From: Cotesia glomerata | Taxonomy: Eukaryota; Arthropoda; Insecta; Hymenoptera; Braconidae | Direction of reading: 5' to 3' | Length of the DNA: 64,000 bases | Assembly: GCF_020080835.1 (NCBI RefSeq) | Contig: NC_058161.1 | Coordinates: forward strand, 15,117,603 to 15,181,602 | Shown here: positions 12,354-23,341 of the stretch, piece after piece | How the letters are laid out: each line of letters begins with the position of its first letter | Numbering within the stretch: the first letter of the stretch is position 1 | Translations under genes and position numbers: made by a program | Notes under the pieces: generated by a model | Told to the model about the DNA's origin: nothing | Databases searched by the model: none | The model's input: only the letters and a program-made list of their open reading frames with translations

Positions 12354-13360
12354 TATGAATATTTGAATATATAATATTTCTATTGTCACATCACTTCTGA
12401 CACAAGAAGTTGTAGAAAATTTACATTATACCAATCTGTCGAGTTAAGTTCGAGTTCGAATTACGCGCAATTGTATATGAGAGTGCAATTATGATTAAAG
12501 AATATGAGCAGAGATTAGTTTTTTTAATTTATTTTTTTGAGTTCTAACACAGTTGAAGCTTATTAAATTTTATGAAGTAAATTTTAGAATAACTGGCATA
12601 CATATCAGGAAGCTGAGCACAAATGAGAATAATAAGCGAGTTGTACGTGAGTATGAGTGTAATTAGTGACACGTTATCATCTATACCATACACAGTTATT
12701 TTTGAGCCGCTCAAGTTAACCAATTGTCTTTGCATGAATATAGAATTATAAATTCAATTACGCTCTGGTTAATTATGAATTACGACTAATCCTTTGACAA
12801 TGCTCATGTTAAGAGTCATTATTAATGCTTAAGTGAGGCACATTATAGCAATATTAGTTTTAATAAATGTCCAAGCGAACAATACAATTAATCTTGATGG
12901 TTATAAGGTAACTATTTTAATATTAATTTCTATAATTTTTGAGGCTTCTTAAAGCAATCGATGTTTTATTTTGAATAGAAGAGCCGATTTAATTTAAGAT
13001 TCGATCTGTATTGCAGTTGAGAAGTTATGCTAGAAAAAAATTTTTTTTTAATTTTATTTTTGCAATTCCGACAAATTTAATTGGAATGCCTCAACCCGTG
13101 TTTTGATCAGTCAAGCTACTCAAAAGTTAAAAAATATTTACATACATAAACTAAAAAAAAAATTAACTTGAATTAAGAAAAAAAATTCATAACCTAATAA
13201 AATAATTTCGATAAGGTTAATAGTCTTGAATCAAGACGAAAAATTTTTGAATTAAAAAAAATTTTTTTAATCCAAGAAGAATATTTCTTGGTTTACGAAT
13301 TTTTAAACTTAAATGAAGAATACGAAATACTTTAAAATTATTTACTTGATTCAAATAAAT
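12354..13360. other. AT-rich intergenic with Ttgaatcaag-type inverted motifs
   Basis: No gene supported. At 13225-13350 inverted copies of 'ttgaatcaag/cttgattcaa' and 'ccaagaa/ttcttgg' occur. The same motifs recur at 36360-36515, 40000-40160 and 40270-40560, suggesting remnants of one MITE family. Confidence 0.4.
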
Positions 13361-13494
13361 TTTTAACTTCCCGCTAAAAAAATTGAAGATTTTCAAAAAT
13401 CGGGAAGTTATTGTTCTCACCCCATTTTGCAAAAATCGAGTTTTCATCAGATCTCGACGTTTGAAGGTCATAGGAAGCTTCCCTGACTACTCCC
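13361..13494 (-). repeat. Family A repeat, tail fragment (copy 4)
   Basis: Reverse-orientation tail: aacttcccgctaa, then 'cgggaagttattg', then the 'atctcgacgtttgaaggtc' and 'ggaagcttccctgacta' blocks. The element stops before the AC tract. Confidence 0.7.
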
Positions 13495-13856
13495 ATGTTT
13501 TTTTTACAAAAACTTGTAAACATACTGATACATACGATTCAATTCTTATTGCCACAACAATACAAACACAAATACGAATCCAATTACAAATGTGAGAGTA
13601 TTTACTCCGTCCCGCTAATTATCTCTCTCTGTGACAAGCTGCAACCACTATCTCAATACTCTACGCAGCTTACTCAGGACTCACGTTTACGTCCACGGTC
13701 TAGGCTCACTCCCTTCGCCACTAAATTAGCTGCTACCCACAGAACCCTGTATCAAAACCAGAAGAAGTTCGAAACCCTTAGAGACCCCGGACTCATGGAT
13801 CATCTCCGTTTGTGTTGCCGCATCTCTCCTTAAGTGCACAATCAAATTTCCTAGTT
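13495..13856. other. Unassigned GC-richer stretch
   Basis: This piece has noticeably higher GC than its surroundings (about 13600-13835) and carries a plus-strand open frame of 112 codons (13495-13833). The predicted peptide has no recognisable domain. It ends where the AT palindrome begins. It could be an exon or transposon fragment; nothing decides. Confidence 0.25.
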
Positions 13857-14722
13857 GCCCCCACGAAAAAAATTTATAAATAGAATATAAAAAAAATATA
13901 TTTCATTTTATACCCAAAATATATGTGAAATATATTTGAATTATATTCAAAATATACTTGCATATATTCCAAGTATATTTCAAATGTAAGCAAATTATAT
14001 TCGGTTTACTGAACTTTTGGCCGTTTTTGGTATATGAGAAATATATTTCAAATAAAAGTAAAATATATTATTAATGTATTTATTTTATATGATAAATATA
14101 AGTTATGAAATATAACCGGAACATATGAGAAATATACTTACTGTGTATGAAAAATACAAACTGTAAAATATATTCAAAATATATCCGAATTATAATTTTT
14201 TTATATGAAAAGTATAATGAAAATATACGGAAATTATAGTTAAAATATATGCGTCATGAGTCGTGCAGTAGATAACTTATTCATATAAATGAACATTGGT
14301 TCTGGTCAGTTTCTAGTGCATCCAAAAATTTCAGACATTTAAAATTTTAGTACATATTTCAAATATAATTTTCGTATATTTGTTACATCAACAAATTATA
14401 ATTCGAATATATTTTGCAGCTTATATTTTTCACATACAGTGAGTTTATTTCTCATATATTTCGATTATATTCCATAACTTATATTTATCATATATAATAA
14501 ATATATTAATAATATATTTTAATTTTATTTGGAATATATTTCTCATATACCAAAAACGGCCAAAAGTTCAGTAAACCGAATATAATTTGCTTACATTTGA
14601 AATATACTTAAAATATATGCAAGTATATTTTGAATATAATTCAAATATATTTCACATATATTTTGTGTATAAAATGAAATATATTTTTTTTATACTCTAA
14701 TTATAAATTTTTTCCGTGGGGG
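13857..14722. mobile_element. AT-rich palindromic element with CCCCCACG tips
   Basis: The ends CCCCCACGAAAAAAATTTAT and ATAAATTTTTTCCGTGGGGG are inverted copies, and complementarity continues inward over most of the 866 bp (for example 'tatattcggtttactgaac' at about 13998 mirrored at about 14563). The body is built from ATATATTT/AAATATAT steps and lacks coding frames. A shorter relative is at 61294-61615. Confidence 0.75.
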
Positions 14723-16541
14723 TGTTGCGTCAAAAAAACCTACTTTTCATTGAGACAAGACAAAGCAACCCTATCTCAGCACACATGCTAAATACGAATT
14801 AAATAACTTTTCTACAATTTCTACAGGAATACTCTTCTCCGAAATTGCAAATGGGACAATACGTACGGGATACAAAAGCATATTACAGTAACTTTTGTAG
14901 ACTTCTCTCTCGGCTAGATGCACTACCCTGCTCAACAGCTTGAACTGAACTGCTCAAACTGGACCATAAAATGGCTTACAGTGGAACTTTTATTAATTCG
15001 AAGCGAAGCTTTCGGAATTCGAATTGAAGGTGACTATACTAGCAGACGAGCGAAAGAAGACAAGAATAGCTTTCCCTCTCTCTCGAAGTCAAATTTATAG
15101 GAGTTTAACTTTATAAGGATTCCAAATCGGGCTGTTTATAGAGACCGCGCTTGCATAGCGGCAGCCTTTCTTTCTTTCTTTCTTTTCTTAATCACTTTTT
15201 CTCTTTCTTCTGAACAGGCTTCTATGCTTTAAGTGTCTTTACTCTATTATTTCTAACTCTTTTACTCGCTTACATTGATTCTTGGAATTATTAACATTAT
15301 TTGAAAAGTTTGGAAAATTGAAAAATGCACGACACTTAATGCTCATTCAATTATGAAATAATAATAAAATAAAAATATAAAAAGCAGCAATAATAGGATG
15401 ATACACAGTAAAAAATTTTGCGTCATTGCGTCAAAAAATTTTATGTTAAAAATTTTTATGTTAAATATTCAACACTTTTTTGTGTTGATTTAACAGAATA
15501 AATGTTAAATTTACACATAATTTACACCCCTAGTAGGATAAATGTACATAATATGCATAGATATACAGTTTTTTGGTTTTTTTTTTTTTTCTATTAATTG
15601 CAATTAAACTACACTGAGTTAGATAGACATTCGCGATAAGGGACCTAAATTCCTTTAAAGGGTTTTAACTCCTTAAAAGGAAAAAAAAATTTGACTTAAT
15701 TAATGGATTTTTTGGCAAGTTACAGTGTACGGGTTTCATACTTGACAAGCGAGGAAATTTTTTAAACTATTTTGATGATTTTTTTCGTTCATATTGTACT
15801 AAATCAATTTTTGAAAAGTATGGAATCAATCTTCATTAAATTATCTTGATAATGGTATGCAAAATATCTTAATTCCGTGAACTAACAAAGGTATAATAAT
15901 AAAAATAGTTGCCGAAAGAAGGCAAAAAATTTTTTTCTGTCGTAACGCACTCTCTGATGCTTCACATCATGAAATATGCAGTCATAAATTCACAAATGAT
16001 TGTTTTTTAATTAAATTTTTTTTTCTATTAGTACAATAATCGAAACATAAGAGTATCACGGGAGTAAAATTTGTTACTTGAATTAAAAAAATGTATAATC
16101 ATCTTATCAAGAAGCTAAAAATAATTCTATATTAGTAAACTAAGTTTTACAACTGCCAATTAATTTTTATTATTTTTCACTCATAGATTCTACCGACTAT
16201 TAAAAAATATTGAATTTTTAATATAAAGACATATACTACTTATCTAGATTAACAGAGTACACTTGAACACTTAAAATCAAATAAATATATTTTATTTATG
16301 ACAAGATATACAATCAATGGATATATTCGTACATATTTTTACAACATGTCTAATTTTTATGTAGATCAACACGTTAAATCAGATTGTTGGCGCATCAATA
16401 ATTAATAAATCATGAACTTAGTGTTATTTTATATTCTCTTTGAAGTATCTAGTGAATACAGTTGAAAAAGCAATCCAACGAATAATAGTTGAGTTGACTG
16501 CAGTCTTTCGTGTTTAATTAATAAAACCGTTCGTAGCAAAA
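14723..16541. other. Intergenic region upstream of the gustatory receptor
   Basis: It contains a short TTTC run (15167-15186) and a MITE-like block at about 15404-15560 (acagtaaaaaatttt, then ttaacat and gtgtaaat motifs) resembling blocks at 8215-8345 and 53188-53340. The rest is ordinary AT-rich sequence. No upstream exon of the receptor gene was recognised; the 60-codon frame at 14918-15100 has no family features. Confidence 0.45.
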
Positions 16542-19500
16542 ATGTTCGCAATTGATTTATTAATAGTTAAATACATGTTTTTCAAAATTATTGGATTAGC
16601 GCCATTTACATTTGAAGATGTTGAAAAATTGGATGACGGTAACTTAAAAACAATAAAAATGAAACATTCACAATTTGGAAATCTATACAATAGTGTGCTA
16701 ATAATACTTATATTTATATTGGGTGCTTTCGTTTTGAAACAGCTTCTCCATAATGATTTACCTCATACAACAAAAATTATTGACATAATATACATTATCA
16801 AAGCAGTTGTGGGTGTTGTTGTGTTGTTGTCATTATGGATAATAATGATTTTGTATCAATCAAAAGCCGTCAAATTAATAAATACTATAATAGAAAACAA
16901 TAAAATGATTAATGATAATCGAAATTTGTCTGGTGTTTTTTCACTGAGTCAATTCGAATACCGAATAACAATTTTGAATATAATAAATTCGTGTATATGG
17001 TTCGGTACACTTGTTACGTATCCATTCGCATACGAAATCTCACTATCTCTCAGCATAATTGTTTATTTACCTGCATTTATTTCTTGTTGTTTACTGATGC
17101 AATACGTGATTATGGTGAAACTACAGAAAAAAAAGTTCTTCAGCTTGCACACGGCATTCGTAAAACTAACGAGAATCGGTTTTTCAGATGAGAGAATAAT
17201 TACACGAATAATTATCGACCTCAGGCGAATCTACGAAATGTTTTATTCTACAACGGAAGAAATCGCTCGTTATTATTCACTGCCAGTATTCCTAATTATT
17301 ATAAATTCTTGTGGGAAGATATTTTTTCTAACTTATAATATATTACATCCACTGATCTATGAAAACTCTCCTTATAAACATGTGAAGTCAGTCACCAAAA
17401 TCCATTTAGTATTTAATTTGATCATGGAAGGATTTCCTATTGTTGTTTTGACTTATGAAGTCACTTGTCTTACAACCGAAGTAATACTATCATTTAATAT
17501 CTGTTACTTTTTATCATTGCAAATCACACATATACATACATAGCCATTTCAGTCAACAATTCAGTGAAGTGAAATCATAAGTAAATATTCTTACCACTTA
17601 AAAATGGACATGCATCATAGAGGTAGATCAAATTTAACCATGCATGACCATTTAATTCCACGCTCAGTCATATATACTCATGCATGATGATTTTGGTTAC
17701 TTGAAAAGTTATCATGCATAATTAGGCTTGGTCAAGCAAGAATTGCGTATAATGATATAAAGCAATGCTTAATCATGCCGTAATAATTATTTATAGTATG
17801 CATGATTCATGAAAGATCATGCCTGATATATGCATGGTCGAACATCGTCATGCATACTGATGTTTTTCTTGGGCAAGCTTAAAAAATATTCGATACCGTT
17901 TTTTAGGTTTCTTTCTGATATGATATCATATTTTAACTCGATTATGATATTATAGCAAAAAAAAAATGATGTGTAAAAAAACTATTTCCTAGTAATATTG
18001 GTTTTGGACAAGATTCTTTGGCCAGATAATTTACCAAGCCCTCTGGAAATAGAATCGGACAATTTTAGAGCCAGACAGTTAACCAAGATTATTTTTCCAG
18101 ACTGGCGACAGACTTGGATAATATTTTAAAACAGAATCTGGAGCAATACTTGGTCAAATTTAGTGACAAGCCTGTAGGCCGGGTTCGTACAGATTGTTGG
18201 TAAAGAAGTTTGACCCAATTTTGCAAAAGAAAGAAAAAAATTATATAACAGGGTGCATTATTATTGTATTGAAATAAGAATAAGAACTTCAGCGTTGACA
18301 ACTGAGTCTTAAAAAGTGGTGGTAGGGAGCCCTACCATTTCTGGCCATTTTCTAGACGAATTCTGGCCCCAGTCTTGCCCATTGATCTTGGTCAAATATC
18401 TGAAGCGATTCTTCGACGATTCTTGAAAAATGACCTGCCGTAAGTTTCTTGTCCAATAGTTGTGAAAATCTGTATACAGATAATTTACTACGATTTTTGA
18501 GCCAGACTTGCCCAAGACTTGAACCAAATTGCTACTAGGTTTGTTGCAACATATGATTCAAAGTAATATCAGTTTTAAAGTGAAAAGTCTTTACTGATGG
18601 ATGTAAAGTTGTCAAGCTTAACGAAAAATTAAAGTCCATATTGTGTTTCCATGGTAACTGTTGCTAATGGGGCTATTTCATGGTAGTGTTGCTATGTATG
18701 TGGTAACTATTACCACTAAAACCGCTTTTATGCTAGCTATTGCCATGGACGATCATTTATGATCATGTGTAACTCATAAAAGATCATATTTTATCGTATA
18801 TGATTATTGAAAATTCATACACAATCATGTATGGTCCCATGAGGTAAGGAATAATAAGTTACATATGAGTTTGTATGATTAAATATATGACTTATTATAT
18901 ATCTATGTCTGATTTATGCAAAATCATATTTACTAACTAAATTTTCACGTCTACAAATGAAAAAATGATGATGCATGACATGACTTTCTATGATTATACA
19001 TTATTTAAACACAATGGTCAAACATGATACATGCGAAATCATGCACGACTTCACATGCATTCAGCAACACACATTTCCACGTAATTTTATTTCATTAATT
19101 TTTACATTATTCAACTTTTGTTAAGATAAAATTTTATGAATGATTGCAGATAAAAGAAATAGCGAGTGCAGTTCTTAAAGTTATAAATGAATCTCTTCAC
19201 GTGAATAACGGATGGCTTATAGAAGTATTTTGACAATCATATTATTTATAAATTATATTTGGATTTTATCTATAATATGCCTGTTTAAAAATATTGATTG
19301 AAAAGAATTAAAAATGATAAAATTTGAATTCTTCTCAATAATTTCAATTTTTTTGTTTGCATATATAAATATACAGGTTGCATAGAGCAGCCGCTTTTAA
19401 ATCAATATTTTTAATCAGGAATACAAAAATACTTGTTTTAGTTAGAAGAGTTTTCACGTCGACTGCATAGAATGGATGTTAAACTTACAGCATGCGATTT

Positions 19501-19690
19501 CTTCAGACTCGACCTTACACTGTTACATTCAGTAAGAGATTATAATTAAATTTTTTTATTGTTCTGCATGTATATAATCCAATTTATAAAAAAAAAAAAA
19601 AACTTGTTTTTGATAATCATTTATATGTTTCAGATTATTAGTATATTAGTCACTTACTTGGTAATACTTCTTCAAGTAAAAGATGAATAA
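16542..19690 (+). CDS. Insect gustatory receptor (7tm_7), four exons
   Basis: Predicted seven-pass chemoreceptor of the insect Gr family, a plasma-membrane ligand-gated channel in chemosensory neurons; ligand unknown. Proposed coding exons are 16542-17480, 19150-19224, 19442-19531 and 19634-19690, all joined in phase 0 with GT/AG introns (donors gtaata, gtattt, gtaaga; acceptors gattgcag, tgttttag, tgtttcag). The product is 386 residues, normal for a Gr. Exon 1 holds six or so hydrophobic segments. Exon 3 carries the family's TACxFFxLDxTLLxS-type stretch (KLTACDFFRLDLTLLHS). Exon 4 ends with the diagnostic TYhhhhhQ motif as TYLVILLQ (residues 375-382), followed by four residues and TAA. Without splicing, exon 1 reads on to 17543 and lacks that motif. 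An AATAAA overlaps the stop (19686-19691). Intron 1 holds a 552-bp MITE. The start is the first ATG in frame. Assignment to Gr rather than Or rests on the C-terminal motif. Confidence 0.85.
17481..19149 (+). other. Receptor intron 1 with GATCATGCAT-rich sequence
   Basis: The intron contains two stretches (about 17600-17870 and 18740-19070) dense in ATGCAT, GATCATG and CATGATC words in both orientations. They flank the MITE at 17988-18539. They look like the arms of a decayed palindromic element. No coding exon was seen in it. Confidence 0.45.
17988..18539. mobile_element. CCTAGTA-tipped MITE, copy 1
   Basis: A 552-bp element with ends CCTAGTAATATTGGTTTTGG and AACCAAATTGCTACTAGG (imperfect inverted repeats). 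It is rich in 'ttggccaga', 'gccagactt' and 'aagattc' words. A second copy of nearly the same length is at 58319-58868. The 70- and 72-codon minus frames inside are repeat-borne. It is inserted in intron 1 of the receptor gene. Confidence 0.7.
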
Positions 19691-19960
19691 AAAACTATAC
19701 CCTTTAATGACATAATTGCAATAATCGATGAAAAGCGAAACGTTACTTTATAATCTTTATTTTTTAATTTTATCACTTCAATCAATTCAATGTATTTAAT
19801 GTATAATTTAATTTCGAATCAAATGCGAATCAGAGAGTAATCTGGATATTCATGGCAATAATTTTAACGTAAAGAGAATAATGTACCGATTGTAGATAAT
19901 AATTAGTATTCAAAACAACCAGACAAGTAAATAGAAGACAAAAATGATTTACTAATGTAA

Positions 19961-19966
19961 TTTATT
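19961..19966 (-). terminator. Poly(A) signal for the LEF-9-like gene
   Basis: AATAAA on the minus strand, about 50 nt after the stop codon at 20016-20018. Confidence 0.4.
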
Positions 19967-20015
19967 TTCGGATTAATAAAAATTTAACAGAGCAGCAATG
20001 GTATTAAATTTTAAT

Positions 20016-21995
20016 TTAGTTTAAAATCTTCACAAATTTAAAACCACTTTTTTTATAGTTATCAGGTAGTTTTGCAAATAGTGGAATAACTTTCAACGAA
20101 TCATTTATCATATACTCTTGTAACTCGGCACTGCTATGTATATCAGACACATAATCATGAATCCGGCCATATAACATAGGTAAAACAGTTGCTTTATCTA
20201 AATTCGGACTGACATAATTCCCACGGATAGAATATAGCGTATTTCGAGGTCTTGGAGCTATAAAATTAGACACATTGCCAACTTCAATGCATCGATTATT
20301 CGAATCAAAATATCTTGCACCAATTTGATGTTCCTGTACATTATGGCTTTCGTCTAGTACTTTCTTTCCCTGCTCATCCGATACCTCATTCGCTAAATTA
20401 ACTTCTTCATCATTGAAAATTTCTTCTGCTTCAGTACTTTCAACACTGTTATCATCACAATACTTCAATAATTCATCAAAGACAAGATTTATAGCTTCCA
20501 TTTGATAAATCCATAAGTTAAAAAGTGGACACTTTGAAACATTACAAATAATTCTGGTATCGTTTTTCATGTATATATCATTTCGCAATAGGTAGAGTGG
20601 CTGAAAAATCGACAACAGAATGAATAACTGCTGCCCCAAAAGTGATATACTTTTACTCGCATTGACGTAGTTATTGAAACTCTCACGTAAATTATTAACA
20701 TATGCCGAGCCACCAATTTCTACACGCTCTTGCAGTATATCCGTAAACATTTTGACATGATCCATTGATCCTTTGGCACCAGATTTAATAACATGCATCA
20801 GCATACCGCATCCATTAATCATTTCTTTAAAAGTGATAAGAGGTAAACGAACTCTAATCCCAAAAATTCTGAGTTCCTCTAAAAACTCATCAACTTCATC
20901 TCGCCAAATAGTGCATCCAAGTTGCATAAGAACACTTGACTTCTTCGGAGTAGAACTATACTTCGACGACAAAATCTTCCATATCTTCGATTTATTCTGA
21001 AAATATTTATCATAAACTTGAAGCAACAACAAATGATACTGACCAAGTGAGTAACGACTCCTATTGCAGATATTCCGACGTCGTCCGTATTTCCAAGAAA
21101 ATTGCAACAGTTCCGTTATCGCTCGAAGCATTATCAAACTTGGAACTTCATTTTCTCGTTTCAAATAATAAACATTCAAGTCATCACCATCTTGGTCAGC
21201 ATGCAACCCCTCCAGTACAAATGGATTCACATGGATGGTATTGTCATTCTCATTCTCATAACCCAACAGTTCGCAAGAATAGATCGCACAGTCGTTGATA
21301 GATGGATCTCGATTGATGATAACGTATGGTGAAGCCAAGTCCAACGAATCCATCATATGCTGAGGAATGCTGACGTCATTAGGACCAAGACTATTGTCGA
21401 TCGTTAATGTCATTCGAATACCTGAGGCGTTTACACCTAGAATTCGAGTTCGCATGTAACTCAATTTCCCAGACTTTTGTTGCATCAAAGATCCGCCTTT
21501 GAATTTATCATTGATAAATTGATAGTATTTTAAATGTTCCATGTCAATAATATGCTTGGGTATTCGGAAAATTGGAGCTTGGCGATAGATCAAGCGTTGT
21601 GGATATTGCAAGTTATGGGGGACAGCTATGTTATTTATCTCGTTATTGTGCACCTTATGAATAAACCAAATTATTGATTGAAAGTAGGAGTGGTTTTTTT
21701 TGGTATACAAACTTGGTTGCGGCATGCAATAAAATCTTTTTGGTGTTTCTAGTATAAACGTGCGAGGATATTGCAAAAACGGTGTGCAGTATATACACTG
21801 TCGACTTGATGATATGTAACATATTATGCATAGATAAAAACTTCCGTTTTTACTTTCTTGAAATATTTCGACGAATTTTTCATAGCTGATTGTTAATGTG
21901 TTGTGTGTATTAACTGCATTTACTTTGTATTTTATAGTATAAAAATGTGGATCAAATATTGATGTAAATTCGCTTTCTGGACATAAATCACCCAT
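20016..21995 (-). CDS. lef-9: LEF-9-like viral RNA polymerase subunit (endogenous nudivirus type)
   Basis: A 659-residue, intronless, uninterrupted frame related to the beta-prime (largest) subunit of multisubunit RNA polymerases. Regions in order: a Cys4 cluster C56-x2-C59-x7-C67-x2-C70, possibly zinc-binding; a double-psi-barrel stretch with NRDPS (228-232), matching the NRxPS/T of beta-prime; the active-site signature HADQDGDD (265-272) with the three metal-binding aspartates D267, D269 and D271 intact; a 'SLGQY' stretch (316-320) like the domain after it in beta-prime; and SGAKGS (405-410), matching the conserved SGA(K/R)GS element. In nudiviruses and baculoviruses LEF-9 forms a late-gene polymerase with LEF-4, LEF-8 and P47. 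In braconid wasps such chromosomal genes drive bracovirus structural genes in the ovary. The length exceeds baculoviral LEF-9 (about 500). No other viral gene is in the window. The alternative is a filamentous-virus-derived homologue. Family confidence is high; viral subgroup is inference. Confidence 0.8.
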   Translation of the reverse strand: MGDLCPESEFTSIFDPHFYTIKYKVNAVNTHNTLTISYEKFVEIFQESKNGSFYLCIICYISSSRQCIYCTPFLQYPRTFILETPKRFYCMPQPSLYTKKNHSYFQSIIWFIHKVHNNEINNIAVPHNLQYPQRLIYRQAPIFRIPKHIIDMEHLKYYQFINDKFKGGSLMQQKSGKLSYMRTRILGVNASGIRMTLTIDNSLGPNDVSIPQHMMDSLDLASPYVIINRDPSINDCAIYSCELLGYENENDNTIHVNPFVLEGLHADQDGDDLNVYYLKRENEVPSLIMLRAITELLQFSWKYGRRRNICNRSRYSLGQYHLLLLQVYDKYFQNKSKIWKILSSKYSSTPKKSSVLMQLGCTIWRDEVDEFLEELRIFGIRVRLPLITFKEMINGCGMLMHVIKSGAKGSMDHVKMFTDILQERVEIGGSAYVNNLRESFNNYVNASKSISLLGQQLFILLSIFQPLYLLRNDIYMKNDTRIICNVSKCPLFNLWIYQMEAINLVFDELLKYCDDNSVESTEAEEIFNDEEVNLANEVSDEQGKKVLDESHNVQEHQIGARYFDSNNRCIEVGNVSNFIAPRPRNTLYSIRGNYVSPNLDKATVLPMLYGRIHDYVSDIHSSAELQEYMINDSLKVIPLFAKLPDNYKKSGFKFVKILN

Positions 21996-22000
21996 ATTAT

Positions 22001-22018
22001 TTTAGTAACGTTACTAAA
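22001..22018. promoter_or_regulatory. 18-bp perfect palindrome just before the LEF-9-like start
   Basis: TTTAGTAACGTTACTAAA is self-complementary over all 18 bases and ends five bases upstream of the ATG (21995). Its position would place it in the 5' leader or core promoter. A role as a protein-binding site is inference. Confidence 0.3.
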
Positions 22019-22447
22019 TTGTAAGAAAAAAAAGTTTGGAGAGTAAAACATATATTTCACTAATCACTCTGTGTTAAATTAATTTGTCTTCGTATCAACA
22101 GTGCAGAAGTAAAATACATCCGTAAACGTCACAAGAGTATATCAGCCAACATTTTGTCGCTAGATATACAAAGTTATTAGATAAGACAAATAAATTAATG
22201 CCATAAAAAATAGTTTCAAATGGTGATAAAACTTTCGGTGCGTGCATAGATAACGTTGATATTATAAGTATTAATCATGCAAATATTGTCATCGACATGA
22301 ACATTTAGTTGGTTTATTTGGTGAGCTTTCTAAGCTCCCACTTATTTTCGAGCGCAAAGCTCGAAAATATATTTGATTTGAATTTTGGAGTTAGAAGGGC
22401 TGAGATTTGTTGACAAAGATATCGTTGACAAAAAATTTAAAAAAAAA

Positions 22448-22548
22448 TGTTTTTTTTTTTTTTTTATTTTGGCAACTCCTGAGTTTAGTTTATTTGAGGA
22501 AGATAGGTGTTTTTGTTAAATGATGAGTAAACTGTTAAAATTAATACA
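22448..22548 (-). repeat. LTR-like fragment (LTR-proximal direct repeat, copy 1)
   Basis: About 75 bp (from 'aactcctgagttta' to 'ctgttaaaattaatac') is repeated with few changes at 24632-24708. Because a primer-binding site abuts the second copy, both are read as the 3'-terminal parts of minus-strand LTRs. This copy is cut by the MITE at 22549. Confidence 0.45.
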
Positions 22549-23135
22549 TATGGGGTATTCCATACCATATCGACCACTTTTGAACCCGACCCCTTTAGAT
22601 TTTGCTGAAACTTTTCCATCCTTTTTTACGCTTTGAAAAACATTTTTGAGAATTTTTTTGTCCAACCTCAAAAAAGTTATGAATTTAAAAAAAAATGGCT
22701 TTTTTATTTTTAAATAGCCATAACTTTTTTAGAAATTGACTTTTGGGTACCTTTTTTTTTTAAAAAAATTTTTGTTTTTGAATGAACTTTTCGAAAAAAT
22801 ACATGAAAAAAATTTAACATGATTAATTATATAAAATAATCGGTTTTTTTTTAGTAAAATCGTCATTTTTTCGAAGTTCGCCATTTTTTTTTTTTTTTCC
22901 TCAAAAAAAACTTCAATTAATTTGACAACTATCCCCGCTAATCCCGGGCAGGGCCGATTTTTTTTTATATTTTTTTTATTTAATTGAAAAAAAAAATTTT
23001 TTTTTATTTCAGAAAATTTGACAATTTTTTTTTCTCAAAAATGTTTTTCAAAGAGTAGAAAAGGATGGAAAAGTTTCAGCAAAATCTAAGTGGGTCGGGT
23101 TCAAAAGTGGTCGATTTGGTATGGAATACCCCATA
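22549..23135. mobile_element. MITE with GGGGTATTCCATACC tips
   Basis: The ends tatggggtattccatacca and tggtatggaataccccata are inverted copies. Homology runs inward through 'cgaccacttttgaacccgac' to 'gctgaaacttttccatcc' and its mirror. The centre is T/A-rich and noncoding. It is inserted in the LTR-like repeat. Confidence 0.75.
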
Positions 23136-23341
23136 TATTGTTCAAATTCAAAATTAATATTATTAGTTAAATTACAATTATTAAACAGTAATTAAAAATT
23201 AACTTTTTCTTTCATACAACGAGTTTTCGATATTACTAAATTTACAAATATTAATAATTCGAATTGTACCTGATTTGTTGATATTATTCGTTGGTATGTT
23301 TAAATTTATTCTTTACGTAACTTAAATTTACTTTACAAAAC

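Noticed and set aside
20773..21332. Three plus-strand frames of 75-83 codons opposite the LEF-9-like gene
   Set aside because: They are antisense shadows of a long, domain-bearing frame.
20016..21995. A cellular RNA polymerase largest subunit
   Set aside because: It is far shorter than Rpb1-type subunits, intronless, has only the central beta-prime regions, and has an HADQDGD variant of the active-site motif, all fitting the viral LEF-9 group better.
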